A stretch of 64,000 nucleotides of DNA from Gorsachius magnificus (lineage: Eukaryota > Chordata > Aves > Pelecaniformes > Ardeidae), in assembly GCA_034008185.1 (NCBI GenBank), contig CM067082.1, forward strand, positions 9,284,984-9,348,983. The letters run 5' to 3'. The translations under genes were made by a program, and so were the position numbers. Shown in pieces: positions 14,401 to 29,400 of this stretch (position 1 is its first letter; each line of letters starts with the position of its first letter). The notes under the pieces are model-generated. The model was not told where the DNA came from. It worked only from the letters and a program-made list of their open reading frames with translations, and searched no databases.

Positions 14401-17400
14401 AGAGAGCAAGTCCTGACCTACAGACTAAGTGAAGATGACAACCATTTTCACAAATATTAGATTTTTTCTTCACTTCCTTTACAAGCAATTGACCAAATTC
14501 CCACAGAAGCCCACACGATTTTCACAGATTTACAGATTTTTCTTTAAAGGTCACAAGGATTATTTTGATAATTTTAATTTGATTTCCTAGACAGGTTTAC
14601 ATGAAATTCTATGAACTGTTCTAATGTCATGTAACTGCTACATAATTAAGATTTAATTTTCTTTTTTATGTATATATACACACATAAATGCAAACATACA
14701 TTTATATACATGTATGCATGTGTGAGCATATATATACACATACATACACACACATTATTCTATTATTCATCAAAAATTATTTTTCTGTCTCACAGCGCAT
14801 TTTTAAAAAAGCCACAAACATTATTTTCTCATACACAAACACAAAAATATCTGCAGGCTTTCAATTTGCACACAGAAATCAAAAAAAGAAGGCTTGTGAA
14901 AGAAAGGGCCTTTAATTATTTTAGTTCCTTTCAACAGTTCAGTATGTTTTAAAAGCAAAAGGGCCCTGCTGCAGCCACCAACTCCTAATCAGGAAGAAGG
15001 TTGGCATTACCCTCTCCATGTAATTGTAGGGTGAGGACAGCTGAGTCAGCTGTTGCCTTCCTATTCCTGGTGAGTAGATCTTTCTTACTCTGTTGCTTGA
15101 GTTCATTTACTACACAGATACAAAAGTCGTGACCATTCATTTCATTAAAGATTTCTTTTAGTCATCTGAGAAACGGGTGACTTGCAAAGATGGCCAAAGT
15201 TCCCTTCCTTCCTTCCTTCCGTCCTTCCTTCCTTCCATTCTTCCTTCCTTCCCTTCCTCACAGAAAGACAGCTGTGACCATACCACTCAACATCACATCT
15301 GAAGCTGAGGTCTGGGGTTGATACAACCTAGGCTGTGGCATGCTGTCCTTGCAACTTGGAAATCCTGGTGTTGACATAGTTCTTCAGCTGACGAGAACCC
15401 AAGACCCAAAACAGACCACAGACTAGCCTGGTTGCATCATTCCTCGAGCAAATAGGCAGGGAGTAGCAATGAGTAAATTAGATTTCAAAACTGGTTTATT
15501 CCAAATAATTATGATAACACCGAGTAACTGCCACAACCCAGGGCTCTACGTTGATGCTAAAAATCTTTGCTTTTGCAAGTTAAAGCCTTCCAAAGGAAAC
15601 GTAAACCTCAAGCATGGGTTATCTCCCAGAGGACAAAGCTGAAAAAACCTGATGTGCTACCACCATTGCCAAGGCTGTTTCCTTAGTGCTAGCTCCTTTG
15701 CTCTCACTCTTGCTGAAGAAAGCGTCTGATGGAGTGATGAACTGACCTGCAGTACTCCGTATACCGTCACAAACATCCCAGCCCTAGTTCACATCTGTGA
15801 TCTAGATGCAAGAAAGCAGCACGTGTCCCACAGGTCCTTTTCAACCACTTCAAACTCATTCTATTCCTGTTGTATTTGGGAGCAACTTTTCTAAGAGATA
15901 GAGGCTGAAAATCTCCAGCTAAGTCAAAATTAAGGTTAACTTGGTATTGCACTGTTGTATGTTAAAGACCACAAGCTTACTTAATATCGCAGAGTAGCAA
16001 AGTCATCATCAGCACTATACTCAGAGGGAGTCTGAACTAGTAAGGGAGCAACGACCCTGCAATCACAGCTTGACTTGTGCAACAGATCCACTGCACTTAT
16101 TTTTTTCTTCCCCTTAAGCCCTGACTATTCAATTATTTTAGAGAAACAGAATGATTTAGTATGTGGGAAATTACTACATTTCATATGATTTCTTTTTTTC
16201 TCTATTCTAATGGTTTCTCTGTTTTAAAACCCTCTAATATGACCTGTTGTACAGCCCATGATAGAAAATTTCAGCCTCTACATCTAGGGTGACAGTTTGT
16301 GGCATTTTTTTAGAAAGATACGTTAAAAATAGAAATCAGCTCTGCAAGTGATTAACCATTACATCCTCTCCAGAGATTATCTTACTTGTCTTACTTGTCC
16401 AGGTTTCATCTTGTCAGTTTATGTTTTCAATTATTTCTTTGGTTTTTTTTTTTCCTAAAAGCATGAACAAGAAAAGATTTTTTTTTTCTACCAATTAGCC
16501 TTAAATTTTATTTTTACATAAAAGCAACGTTACCAACTTGCACTGTGTACGGTATTAGTAACTGAGGTCCTACTACTGGAACACGTAATCTGTCTAGGTT
16601 CAGACACAGAGCTTCAAATCACTAGCTGTGGTTCTTTCAGAAAAGAGCCTTGTCTGGATTCCATTTTAAGTCAACAAGTCTAGGTGCGTCAGTGGTTTTG
16701 GAAGATATTTCACCAGACTGACTCTCTTCCCATAGCTTCCCTGAGTCACCAAGTCACGTCGGGCAAGTCTCATAATCCTCGTGTGCCCACAGGTCAAACA
16801 TTCAGAAGCATTCTTGCTAAGCTAAATTCTTCTCTCTCAGGAAAGAAACTCAAAGCAATTCCACAAAAGCAAAAGAAATTCCTTGGATTTACACCTCTGA
16901 CACTTGAATTTGGCCTCCTGTATCTATTTCCCTGAGGTTTACTAGCTTACCATTATTAAAATCTTTTGAAGGTGCTCAAATTAAGCTTGTGAGTGCACTC
17001 TGCCATTATTCTGTACATGTGATGTGTTCTACATTTGATCACAATCTAAACTTCCTACTTTTATATTTAAAGATTTTTATTTCATCCCTTTATGTGGGAT
17101 AGAGTCATGTTAATAATATTCATTGCAAATACATATAAGACACAATGTGCACTTTGCAGCCCATGCTAGGTACAGAAGAGTGACTGCTCATGATGCAAAC
17201 TTCCATAGAACATACATTCATACCTAAACACAATTTATTTTGATTATTCTTTGCCCCAAATCTCACAGAAGTGACCTTTACAACCTCCCACTACCCACAT
17301 TGGGTTGGCTTTTAGGTTGGTTTCAGGTTTGTGGGGGTTTTTTTTCATGCTCAGTCTTGGATAAAGCATTCATAATCTCAGATCAGATTTATGTACTGAG

Positions 17401-20400
17401 ACACTTCCAGTGTTTTCCCTTCTGATCTTCTGCCCAGCTAAACCCAGATGCAGATAAATGCAGAAACACTAACACTTATTTTAATGACAGAAAAGGCCCT
17501 TTTACTCAGAGCTTTCCATGGCACCACTGTGGATGCTGCCAGCCAGCAGTGAGCTGAGAAAGAGGTTTTGGCTGTTAGTTGTTTCCTTCTCCCCTTCTCC
17601 TGGCAGCAGATCCAGCAAAGCCTGCAGCCATGCACATCCACTTCATTACATGGGCAAAACAGAACTTTCCATGGTTGATCTAAACTTGCCTCATCTAGAA
17701 ACTGCTCTCGCAAGGCACACAGCTACAAACTGGTGCTGCTTTACTGAAAATGCAGTGCACCTGATGGGCTGGAAGACATTTCAGGTTTATATATAGGTTA
17801 AGCTCTGACCTTCCAAACCACATTTTGGCAAATGCTTTGATTGGATAATTACAGCACTCTGAATCCAGCCAGCCCTGTAACTTTTATTGCAAAATTATAG
17901 ATGTCCCATACAGAGAGCCTCTAGCTTCCAGATGTTCTTGTTTGGGTAGGCAAGGTTTAAGACTGGATTTGCAAAAGGACTCACACTGGCCTTGCTCTGC
18001 TCCCACTCAAGTCATAGGATCACAAGACTGGAATAGATTTCCTGGGGGCACAGGGTCCAACCTCCCACTTTCACAGGCAATGACATTACAAAATGCTTTT
18101 CATAAAGTAACAAAAGTTTCATCACCGGCTTCAGTGGAAGCAAAGAGGGGTCAGTTCTGAGTTTACTGGCAAGCCTGACATGTGATATAAGGGAAGAGAG
18201 ATACAGAAGTGCAATAAAGTAACAAGTTAAATTTAGAAGAAAATTCTTAAATTTGAGGTACATACATATATCAGATGAGGTTAACATGAGGTTAAGGAGG
18301 TACTTAAATCATATCTCTGGGTCTAGTATGCCTAATTTATGTTTGAAAGACAAATTCTTATCTTAATTCTGAAATTTGAGAGCCATATTTAATAGCCCTG
18401 ACTCAAGCCAAAAACATGTTTACAGACTGAACTCAATGCTTCATATTCCTAGTGTTCAGATTTTTTTTCCAATGAAGACTGCTAACCTGTCTGTACACCA
18501 ACAGTCTCCAAAACCAGCAAATCATGAACCTCAAAGTGGACCTGCTGAAAATATATGCTCTTTTGAAAATATAGTTGCTTCTCATTTTTGTCCATCCACT
18601 GAGATCTGAATAATTCAAAATGAGTAATTTTCTTAAAACTGCTGCATAATAACTATAATCAGACCTCAGATAAACATGTCACAAACTAACAAATGTGTCA
18701 TTTATGGCCTTCAGCAGTTAGCAATCCTGCCATGCTATGTTAAATGCAAGCTTTCTGCCTCCTTCAGTAGCGCCAATTATAGTAAATGGTATAGTAATAG
18801 GATACTAAAAATGTGCCAGATATTTATCCAAGTTCAAAATAAGCTGTTTTCAAAAGACTAAAATCCTCACATTTACAATCAGAATAAAAATCAAACTTAA
18901 GACCAAAGATAGAGTAATACTACACCAGAGGCCCAATATGCTGCATGGAGGCACAGTAGGTTGGTTCCTGAGGATGGATAAAGAAGGCTGAGTTTGTTTC
19001 AGGCCACAGATCTCTCTGACATATCCTCAGTATTGTGGGAAAGCAGGAAGACAAATTATACTATTAATCATCCAAGTCACTACATCAGCACCTGTACAAC
19101 CATCGGCACCTCTATTGAGAATGGAAATACACCATGTGCTGAGATAGCCCGATGGGAAATTTATTCCCATGTCGGAAAATCCCATAGCCACTGCTCAGTC
19201 CTGTATCGAGGGAACAACTATAAATCATTAGGGGATCACAGGAAGGGCCTAACAGATCATTACATCCAGATGCCTTGGTGGTTTCTCAATGAATTACTTG
19301 TTTAGGATGGAGTGGGAATGGAGCCCGTATGATCTCTATACAATCTGCAGTCCATGCAGATATCACCATTTAAGGGCCATTGACTACTACCAGTTGCCAA
19401 ATCTAAATCCTGTTTAAAACTGAGGAATCTGGAGATGCAAATGTTCGATAAAGTTTGGATAATTTCTATATATAATTCAAAAATCTCACTACAAAGTACA
19501 AAAGCAGAACTTATACATAGGTGTCACTTTTACCCACATGCAAGGGAATATTTTCAGGCTCCCCAGTTTGCTTTCAGTGCAAATAATCCTTCCAAAAAGC
19601 CAGGTAACATGTTTCATAGATTGTTTTGCTTCTTTCCATCTAAAATGGAAAGATGTAAAAACTTCCGCAGCTCAAACCCCTGTGTATAAACTCTTTGAAT
19701 AACAGCATTATACAACTGTAAAATATCAATACATCATTTCTCATAAAACCCTTTTCTTATCTGCCTGTATCTTACAGCTGGCTGCAGAAAGTTCCATCTC
19801 AAACCTAATTATGAGACCTGGCTATTTTCTGTTTTACATAACATTCCTCCCTATTCACACAACCCAGCGGAGCTGTTATTTAAATACTAGGGTAAGTAAA
19901 CCAAGACTGCAGCATGACATATGAGCATTTTCAGCACGGGCAGTCTTAAAATAACAGCTGTCCTCCCATCGTTAAAGGTCACAGATCATACCTGAAACTC
20001 ACCACAGATGGTTCCATACATACAGCATGTTGACTTCTTCAGGGGGAAAAAAAGCTCCAAACGTAACACGTCGGAATTTCCCAGTCTGCTCAGGCTATCT
20101 ATTTTCAAGCATTATTTCTCAGATAAGAGAAACTACTTGGAAATCACAACAGACCAGCGGGAGCACACTCTGCTCCATGTGATGGAAGTACAAATAAAAG
20201 TATTCGTTTAGTTAAAGATAAACCCCACACATTCAGTTAAGCACACTACAGATTAGTGATGAAGATGGCTTGGAGAGTTTAACCTTTTATCAGAGAGGGT
20301 ATTGCAAGAATACAAACAGGCAAAAGATGTTGAAGCAACAGCAACAAGAATTCAGGTAAAAGTCACTAAGGACAGTGTGCAGCTCACTCCCTCCCGCCAG

Positions 20401-23400
20401 ACAGCAATGACCTGCTGGCATTATGGAGCACTTAATTCCCCTTATTTGCAGACTAATGGGAGATGTAATGAGTGTTAGAAATGCCTGGTAGTTCTGCTTG
20501 TAGGGAGAGTAACCTGGGGAAAGCAAACAGGAACCTCAAGGATCACAAGGATGCAACGGGCTGCTGGAAGAATCATCTGGTACCAGGAAAACAACGGGGA
20601 GGACCTCACGCCTTCCCTCTTGCTGTGTCTCGTGAGACATGGGGAAGAGTTTTGGTTTCTTTTTAATTTTCCTTGTGGCTGCAGGCTGCTCTGTGAGTGG
20701 GCATGAAAAGCAGCTGCTATTGAAAATTATTTTTGCCATTGCAGATTCAAAGCTCTAGAGATTTTATGAAGATTTCTGCTCCTGAATATCTTCAAAAGCC
20801 CAGGCTGGAAAACGGAAAGAAAACAAATACACGTTTTTGCTTAATTTATTTAGAGAGAGTTTCAGTGAAAGAAGCTCCAATAAATTATTTGGGTGAGACA
20901 AAAGAATTTGGTCTCAACTTTTCATCTTTTACACCTATAGTGACTGCAACAGAACTCCTCTTTGCGTACGGTGGGACTAGCAGGGCTGGACAGTACCTTG
21001 CAGCCCCTTGGCTCAAGGATTTCTGCCTTCAGGCAGGTACCCAGATAAATTAAATCATTCTAGCTGTCCCTCACTTACTTTGGGCAGTTAAAGAATGGAT
21101 ATGCAAATTTTAAAAAAAAATAAAACCCAAACCAAGAAACCCAGTACGATTCTGAGTTTAAGTAACATAGAAAGTGAGTCCTGGTGACAGTCCAAAGACA
21201 CCGGGAGCACTGGGAGAGCTGGCTTCGCTATAGAACAAGCAGACACAGGCCACAAAATTTTCTTTTAAAGAGTGTTCTCTGGCTTATTCAGCGGGAAAAT
21301 AGAGAATCTTTACAAGTTTGCTTGTGTTTGCGTTGTTTTTTGGGATTTTTTTTGGTTTTTTGTTTTGTTTTGTTTTTTATTAAAGAATAGCACTTTGACA
21401 TCTCCACAGCAGAAGGAGTCCACTGGTTCTTCAGAAATATTGAAATCTGAAGGAACATCCTTCTATAAGGGTAAGGATGGATAGTTGGTATCTAACAACA
21501 TGGCCTCCTGTGGGATGTCCCGGATTCCTCAAAATGCACCTTCTTACTACTACATAAACCAGCTAATGTAAGATGTTACCTCAGCTTGGAAATCTTGCTC
21601 TCCTGACCACCTAAGGAAACACAGCAAAGGAGCCAATAGTTCCATTAGTTTGAACTAGGAAAGCTGAAGCATGTGTGAACATGAGAGAGAAGACCTGTTT
21701 TCTCAGAAGGCCAAACATTACAACGGATTCTTCATACAATTGCTAGATGAAGGTCCTAGCCAGTTTTCGGACAGACTAAAAAAATAACTTGATGGAAGGC
21801 AGCTTGATCCAAGATGCAATTCTGCCCATTTCTCCGGCTTCTTGAGTTCCTCTGAATGGCAGCACACCCATCTGGTCTGTCAATCACTCCTCCCAACATT
21901 TTGTCATCTGCAGACTCACTCAAGTGCACTCTGTCCCATTGTCCAGATCATTATTCAAGACGTTAAACAGTATTAGCCTCAGTATCACCTCTGTGAGTAC
22001 ACCAGTGACTGGCCTCCAGCTGGATTACAACTCTGTGCCTAGCAGCTCAGCCAGCATTTAGTCCACCTTACAGTTGATTTATCTAGGCCTTACTTCATCA
22101 GTTTCTGTGAGGATGTTATGTGAGACAGCATCAACAGCCTTTCTGAAGTTAAGATAAACAGCAGCCACCGCTCTCCCCTCATCCACTTTGACAGTCACCT
22201 GGTTGTAGAAGACTATCTGTTTGGTATGGGATGATTTTCCACTTCACAAATCCATGCTGACTACGCCCAATCACCTTCTTGTTCTTAACATCTATGGAAA
22301 TGATTTCCAGGATCAGTTGCTCTGTTACCTTCTCAACGATCAAGATGAGGCCAACCATCCTATAGTTCCCTGGATCTTCCTTCTTGCCCTTCTCAAAGGC
22401 AGAGGTGGCATTTGCTTTCCTCCCAGCCTCAAGAACCTCAACTATCACCAGGGCCTTTCAAAGGCAATCAAAAGTGACGTCATAATGATGTTAACCAGCT
22501 CCCTCTACAACTGTGGGTGCATCCCATCAGGCCCCCATGCATTTGTATGTCCAGCTTGTTCCCTAACCTGGTACTCCTTCACTGAGGGTAAGTCAGTCCT
22601 CCTTACTGCAGTCTTTCCCCCTGGTCTCCAACGCCTGATGGCTGGACTTGCCAGCAAAGACTGAGGCAAAAAAGGCGCTAAGAACCTCAGTCTCTTCCAT
22701 ATCCATTGCCATCAGGTCTCCTGCCCCATTCAGCAACAGGCCCACATTTTCCCTACTCTTTCTTTTTCTGCCTATGTACTAGTAGAAACCCTTCTTACTG
22801 AGGCTTTTTCCATTGTTCTATGGTCCTATGTGCTTTACCCTCTCTATTGGGAAGAACAATGAGTAAAACAAGCAAAGCATCTACTTCACACAGGACTGAA
22901 AATAAGTCTGCTAATCTGGGTTTCTTCACAGCGTGTCAGGGCTGGAAACAGCAGACTCAGAAGGGAGTCAGCACCCTGACTGCAAACGGGAGGAAGCCAA
23001 GTGCTGGGCACTCTGTCCTGAGCATTACAAATTGGCTAACTAGAAAACGAGGCAGTCAAACATACTAACTGTCTCTTAAAATTGTGCCTTAATTGTGCTT
23101 CAGTAAACTCAAACTCTAGATTGGACATAACATTAATTTCACTATTTCACAGAGCCTTCTGGCAAATTATTCAAATTTAAGTATCTTTCTGATCTTTTGA
23201 TGGAAAGCTTTATGTATGTTTTATATATATATATATACACACGCTTACAAGCACACACACCATATATTTACACACACAACAGCACCCTTTCAATAGGGAC
23301 ATTTTCTCACACTCACTGTCTGGTTAACACACAGGAGTCACAGTATTATTTTTTTTCCCCATTTACAAGCAATACCACAACATAGCAAATTCAGTCACTG

Positions 23401-26400
23401 CTAGCTTTTCGATGACGCCCAGTTCTAAAACCATTAATCTTCTATAGCATATATCAATATAACATTTATAATCATAAAGAGTTTGGAAACAAGGTTTTTG
23501 AAAATTTTCCAAAACGTCTGACAACGCGCCAGAGATAGCAATCTGACCTAAATAACCAGGCCGGTACTTTTACTACCAAAATGAGGCAGAACGTAAGGAC
23601 AGATGGCGCCCAGTCGCATTTTGAATGCATTGCTGCACAGACTAGTGTCAGACATCCAACAGGCAGGGGATACCAGTGCTAATTTGATGTTGTGCTGGTT
23701 GTGTTCTTTGTAATTCAGTGACTTCTCCTGACTGCTGTCCTCAGGATAACCACTCCATTCCAGAATCCTGCCTCTTCATGGCAGGCTCTGCTCTCTTGGG
23801 TGGTTAACCAGACCTTTGTAAACCAGAGACTTCCCTAGTTGCTCTGCATTTGGAAAGATGACCTGGAAATGGGCGGGATAGATCAAGATTGTTACTAAGG
23901 GTAAGATGAGCACCTCACTTGCTGTGGCTAGCTTCTGGGCAGTCTTTAGAGTAAAAAAGCAAATGACAGACAGAAAGGCTTAATTTCCTTAAGTGCTGCC
24001 TAGGCTGCTATTTTCTTAGATATAAAGAAAGTAAGAAAAACATAAAAGGAAAATTAAAAAATTACTAAAAGCTTCACACTGGCAGGAAGAAAGCTTTAGT
24101 AAAGCAGTTTCCTAAATGCCATGGGAAGAACACTTTGCAATGGAGTTGAATTGCCTGACCTACACATTACCACACTAGCTCCTTCCAGCATTTCACCCCA
24201 AAATTATTTCTGCTTACCTATAAAGATAGGCATTTTCTTTCTATTACATTAAAAGAATCATTATAAAGCACAAATTCTACTAATAATACAAATTGAACAT
24301 GATCATGACCAGTAGTCATCTATATGATGATGAAATGGTTAGTAATAAATTCTGAACCCAATATTGAATATTAACAATCTCCTGCAAGACCGATTGCATA
24401 TGGTTTCAGAAAATACAGAAACAAACAAATTAAAAACTTTGAGATAAAAAAGGCAGTCAAGGGCAGAGATGGATGATACTTCTCAATTTCAGCCCAAGCT
24501 GAGGGTTATCTAATGACTAGTCACCCTGCTTCCTTTCCATTACACGCAGCATTTAGCAGCTATGCTGTGTATTTCTGGAAAGGACACATCAGGGAAGTCT
24601 GTAGCTGTTGACAATTTGCATACATCTTTAGGGGGCAATAAACACAAAGCCCTGAAAGACAGCAGTTAAGTTTCATTTATTAAGAGGATCCACCCACTTT
24701 AAAAATAACACGAGTACCGTAAGATTAATTTACTGTAAGACTGAAATAATTTTTTCTTACCGATACAAAAAGAATGGTGGCATAGCAAGTTACAGCATCT
24801 CTTCAAAAGTGGGACCCAACACAGACCTCAAGCACTACATTTTTTGTGATCCAGTTCTGAATAGTCTTTGAGATAATATTCCCACCCTTGCAGGAAACCA
24901 CAAACAAGGACTGAAGGCAGTACAGTTTATCATTCTTCTGTACCACCAATTATAAAGCAGTATCAACTTGCATTGATTTCTGGAGGAATTGTCCCTTTCA
25001 TCATCTTGTTTTCTGGGGAAGAACTAGATTTGCTAAATTTGACTTTGCCTCTCTATTGCAATTGTTTGTATCTATTTGAAAACTCATTGTCATTTCTTGC
25101 ATTCAGCATTACCGGCAGAAACTGCTGGTGATTTCTCTAACCTGACATCCCTTGCCAGCCTGACAAGCACCAGATGCTACAAGAAAGGCACTAGAAACCC
25201 CACAACAGTGGACAATAACACAATAAACATCTTTTCAGCAGGCTACCCTTGCCAGAGCTTTCCTTCATTGGTCGCAGCACTAAAATATGAAGTTGTACCC
25301 ATTGAAAGCAATGTGATATCCAATACTTATAAATGATAAATTTCTTCATCAATCCTGCCAAATATTTTGCCTCAGTGAGCTCTTGTGGCAGTGAGTTTGA
25401 AAGAGATTAGGCCAGCATTGTGGTTGACAACAATTCTTCTCTTTCAATGATACACAATTAATAAAAATGAGTAAACACCTGAATGAGTAAACTCATGGGG
25501 AACACAAACATTTCATTATAGTGTGATCTTTTAGAAATACATACAAAATAGTGGATGTTTCCCTTTTTTTTTTTTTTTTTTTTTTTGGCTTAATACATGA
25601 ATACACTCACCACTTTCCGGCCTGAGAGGTAAACTAACAGGTGGACACAGGTTAGGCATGGTGTTCTTCAAGTCAGCTAAAAGCAGAAAAAAACCAAAAC
25701 ATTTGAAAATAATTACACTTGAAGGTTTGAAATCTAAACAAGACCTCAATATTTCCAGCATTATTTCTGGGATCTAAATGTTGCCTCTCCTCACCACAAA
25801 AACAAGAGTAAGGGTGTGAGGCTGCTTTGCTATCTAACCCTTTTTAGCTCATACATGAAACCAGATTTCCCTAAATTTCCATATTTATAAACATTCCTAC
25901 AAACACTTTCCAAAATGCAGTTATTTATGAATAACTCATTTCAGTAGTTTTGTGGTTTTTTCCATGTCCCTCTCTGGTTTTGGTTTTCTGCTTCACAAAA
26001 GATATGAGATTTTCTCTGCTTCCTGATTAGCAAACTGGAATTTCTCAAAACAAGAATTAGGAACAAGTCAGTTTCCAGAAGGAAATTTCCCAAATTAAAA
26101 TTCAAATAATCATTCATATTTTGCACACACAAAACTTCTCATTTGCTAATATTTCCCTTAAATACTCCTCTCTAATTTTAAATAACAAACAAGAAGTTTC
26201 CCCTGTGCATTCATATTTTGTAAACCACTTTGCCTAATCAAATCAGTTATAAATTCTCTACTAAGAAAAAATAAATTACCATTCCTACAGAAGCTGAAGA
26301 CAGATCAGATTTTCCATTTGCTTCTTCCATTTTGTACTGCCCATGCATGTAACCAATAGATATTCCTAAAACCCCAGGATTTTTACCATTCACACTGACA

Positions 26401-29400
26401 GGATTGAAGAACTGGGACTATCCAGACCTCTCTTTAAAATGCTACTGTATGTTCCTCATTGACTGAACTGCAACCATAACTATACATAGGAAGTCAAATT
26501 GCATTGAGTGGAACCACGTGGCCAACAGCTCACATGTCAGCTTAACATATTATGAAACGCGGAGACACAAGTACCTTCCTACAACAAGACTGTGGACTAA
26601 AACCAAAGACCCTGCTTCATGCTAACATCCCACTGCCTACCGTAAATTTCTCCTTCAGACTTCACTCATTTTCCCTTTTAGTCTCAGAGCTTTCTTGTTC
26701 CTCTTCCTGGTTCCCAGACCCCCAACACACCAGCACAACTGATACAAATTTTTGTCTGCAAATATCTCCATTTGCATAAACATCTGTGCCTTGCTGTGTG
26801 TTATGGTGGAAACACATCTGAAGTTTCCTAACTACGTAAGGAAATGTCACTGTTTCCCCCTTTACATACACCCCAGGCTCCTCTTCGTCATCCCGCTGTC
26901 CAAGAAGTGAACAACATACTTATTTTTAGTTGGTTCTTTGTCAACGACAGGAAAAACAATTCCAAGAAGTGGAATTGTATCTACGCTTCCACAGTCTCCT
27001 CTTCATTTTGCTTTCTATCATTCTTCATTCTTGTACCTGGCTGTTTCTCAGCTCCCCCTAAGATGGTCTTGCCATTGCCTACTTTATCAGGCCTGTTGTT
27101 CCTTTCCTCTCAGTCCTAGACCCTCAGCTCATCCCTCCCCAAGCCCACACCAAGGATCTGGGAAACCCTATAAGCTTCCATGGTGCCCCCTCAAGTCCAT
27201 GCTGTGTCTCCTCTTTAACAAGGTTAACACCACTGGGGGAGGAAATGGATCCTCTCATGGGCAGAGTGCCAGCATAGGACTTGGAAAAGCTCAGGATCAA
27301 GTTCGTATTTCAGACACTTTCAATGCGAATAAGGGTTTTCTTTAAGTTTACCAACACTGTAAAATGCAGCTCATTTCCAGGATATCCGATTTAGCTTTAC
27401 ACAACTTTAACTGCATTATCTTAATAACGCGTGCATTGGACAGTACATATCTGCACTTCATGCCACCCCTCTCCACTCAGATACAAGTACTTCTCTACTC
27501 TGCAAGAAGCAAGGGAGTTTAAAAGCAGGAAAAAGTACTCTTTATTCAACTTTTTTCCCTGATTCTGTCAACATTGCCAGACTCTCCTCACTGCTTTCAG
27601 TGGAGTTCAACAAGGCCGTGCCCGTTTGGACTCAATAATGGGCTATCCTCCCATAAAGGGGGATACAGTATGATGGGCATTCGTTGGCCTTGTTGTTTCA
27701 GTTATGGTAATCAAAACTTACCAAAGTAGAACCAGAGCCACTCATGAGGAACATGACAAATGACAAAACCATTGAAATTTTTCAACAAAATAATGGAGTC
27801 TTTTGTTTTGCTATGGAAAAGAAAATTCATTTTGACTAGATCTGGTTTTGATTCCTCTTGAGGAAATAACCTAACCTCTCATAACTTCTATTCTATTTAA
27901 ACACACAGTGGGTTCTTACTGCCTGAAAAATACAGTGCTACCTTGGAATTTGGTCTTGGCTCTTTCTTTAATAAAACAGCCAAAAGTTAATTTTAAATTC
28001 CATAACAAAACCAAACTCTTTGAAGTTATGCATCCACAAACACTGTTAAGCTATAAGCCAAGCAGTGAGAAACAAAGAATCATGTCCTGACCAGGACTGT
28101 GCAGTGGGACAAAATATATTTGGATTCAGACATTGGCCTCAAGTCTCCCATAAAATCTAAGAAATTAAATTATACCTTTTTGAGGTATTTCCATTCCTTT
28201 TCTATTAAAATGGTGATTAAATTGCACCTTTCTTTCTCTTGCACATATTTGGCTGCCTTGTCTATTTGTGGTCTTTGCAAGTGGGTCCTCCATTTGAAAG
28301 CTGAAGCTTCTGTACATTGAAGGTAATTAATAAGCTTCAATGTGCAGAAACCAGTCGAAAAGGCCATGTGCCCTACATCGCTTACCAGGTTTTTGATACC
28401 AGCCAAACGGGTGTATTCTGACTTCAGCATCCGGTGAACTACAATCTGAAACTTGCCAAGTGCTTCTTGTTTCCTCAGCACACATCTGGATTCCTAGGCT
28501 GTTCAGAGTCAGGCACACGATCTTTCCACCTGCTAGGAAAATAGATGGTTATAGAAACTATGAGGAAAATTTTCCTTTTCTTGATAGTATTTTGAGGAAA
28601 GTGAATACAGCATGGTTCCACTGAGTGTTAAAAGAAATTCCACTGACCTAGAAATCAAAGGAAGGAAATAGCTAAAATGGGCCAAGTTTTACTGTTGTTG
28701 AAAATAGTGTTGAAAAATCACAATGAATTCAATGTGAGGGAAGGTGGGTACCAACATTATAATCCATTAAGGTCACTAGGAGCATTTCCACTGAGAAAAG
28801 ACTGGGACCTCTTCCTTCAGCAAGCAGCCCTTTCTGGTTAATGCAATCCTGGAAATTAAAAGCCTGCATGTATGTTGAAACATGGCCCGTACTTACATCA
28901 AGATAAAAATTCTGCCTTTCAAAGACCTAGTGTAAATATTTCTGTACCTGAAAAAAAATTGAGGGTTTGAAACACAGCTAGCAGTTTCACTGAAGATTTA
29001 TCCAAGCTCATGTTAAAATCACTACAGAAAGTTCTCTTGACTGTATGAATGCCAGGACTGGATGTCTGAAATGCCACAGATAATAAATATTAATCAGATA
29101 AACTAAGAGGTGGCAGGTTTGCATGTTTGGTGCTTTAAAATCCTTAATTTATTTTAGAACTATTTAAAGAAACTTAAAGTCATTTTCAGTTAAGACTTCA
29201 AATTTCACATGGCCATATGGAGGTATGAAAACTGTCAACTGTTTGATTTGCACAGTAATTCCAATCTAACCTATATTGGATTAATTTTCCAAGGTACTCA
29301 TTTTTGACTGAGTGAAAATTTTGTCTGATCAACAAAAAGGGAATTAAATATATGTATTTCTGAAGTGTTCCAAATTCCCACAGGAACTGTAAAACCAGCA

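Larger units (their letters stand above)
13662..25610 (-). other. TG: TG intron 35 (longest in the window)
   Basis: 11,949 nt, GT-AG. Exons 35 and 36 join in phase, so no coding exon needs to be missing. It holds a TA/CA tract (14667-14755), a TTCC tract (15200-15258), a decayed CR1 ORF2 fragment (21790-22815), a second TA/CA tract (23220-23279) and the T run next to exon 35. I saw nothing gene-like in the remaining sequence. Confidence 0.8.

Noticed and set aside
14668..14952. Overlapping plus-strand open frames starting with Tyr/His/Thr-rich peptides
   Set aside because: Translation of a TA/CA simple repeat, not a gene.
22221..22664. Plus-strand open frame of 147 codons, the longest in the window
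   Set aside because: It is the antisense of the CR1 ORF2 fragment on the minus strand; the recognisable reverse-transcriptase coding is on the other strand.
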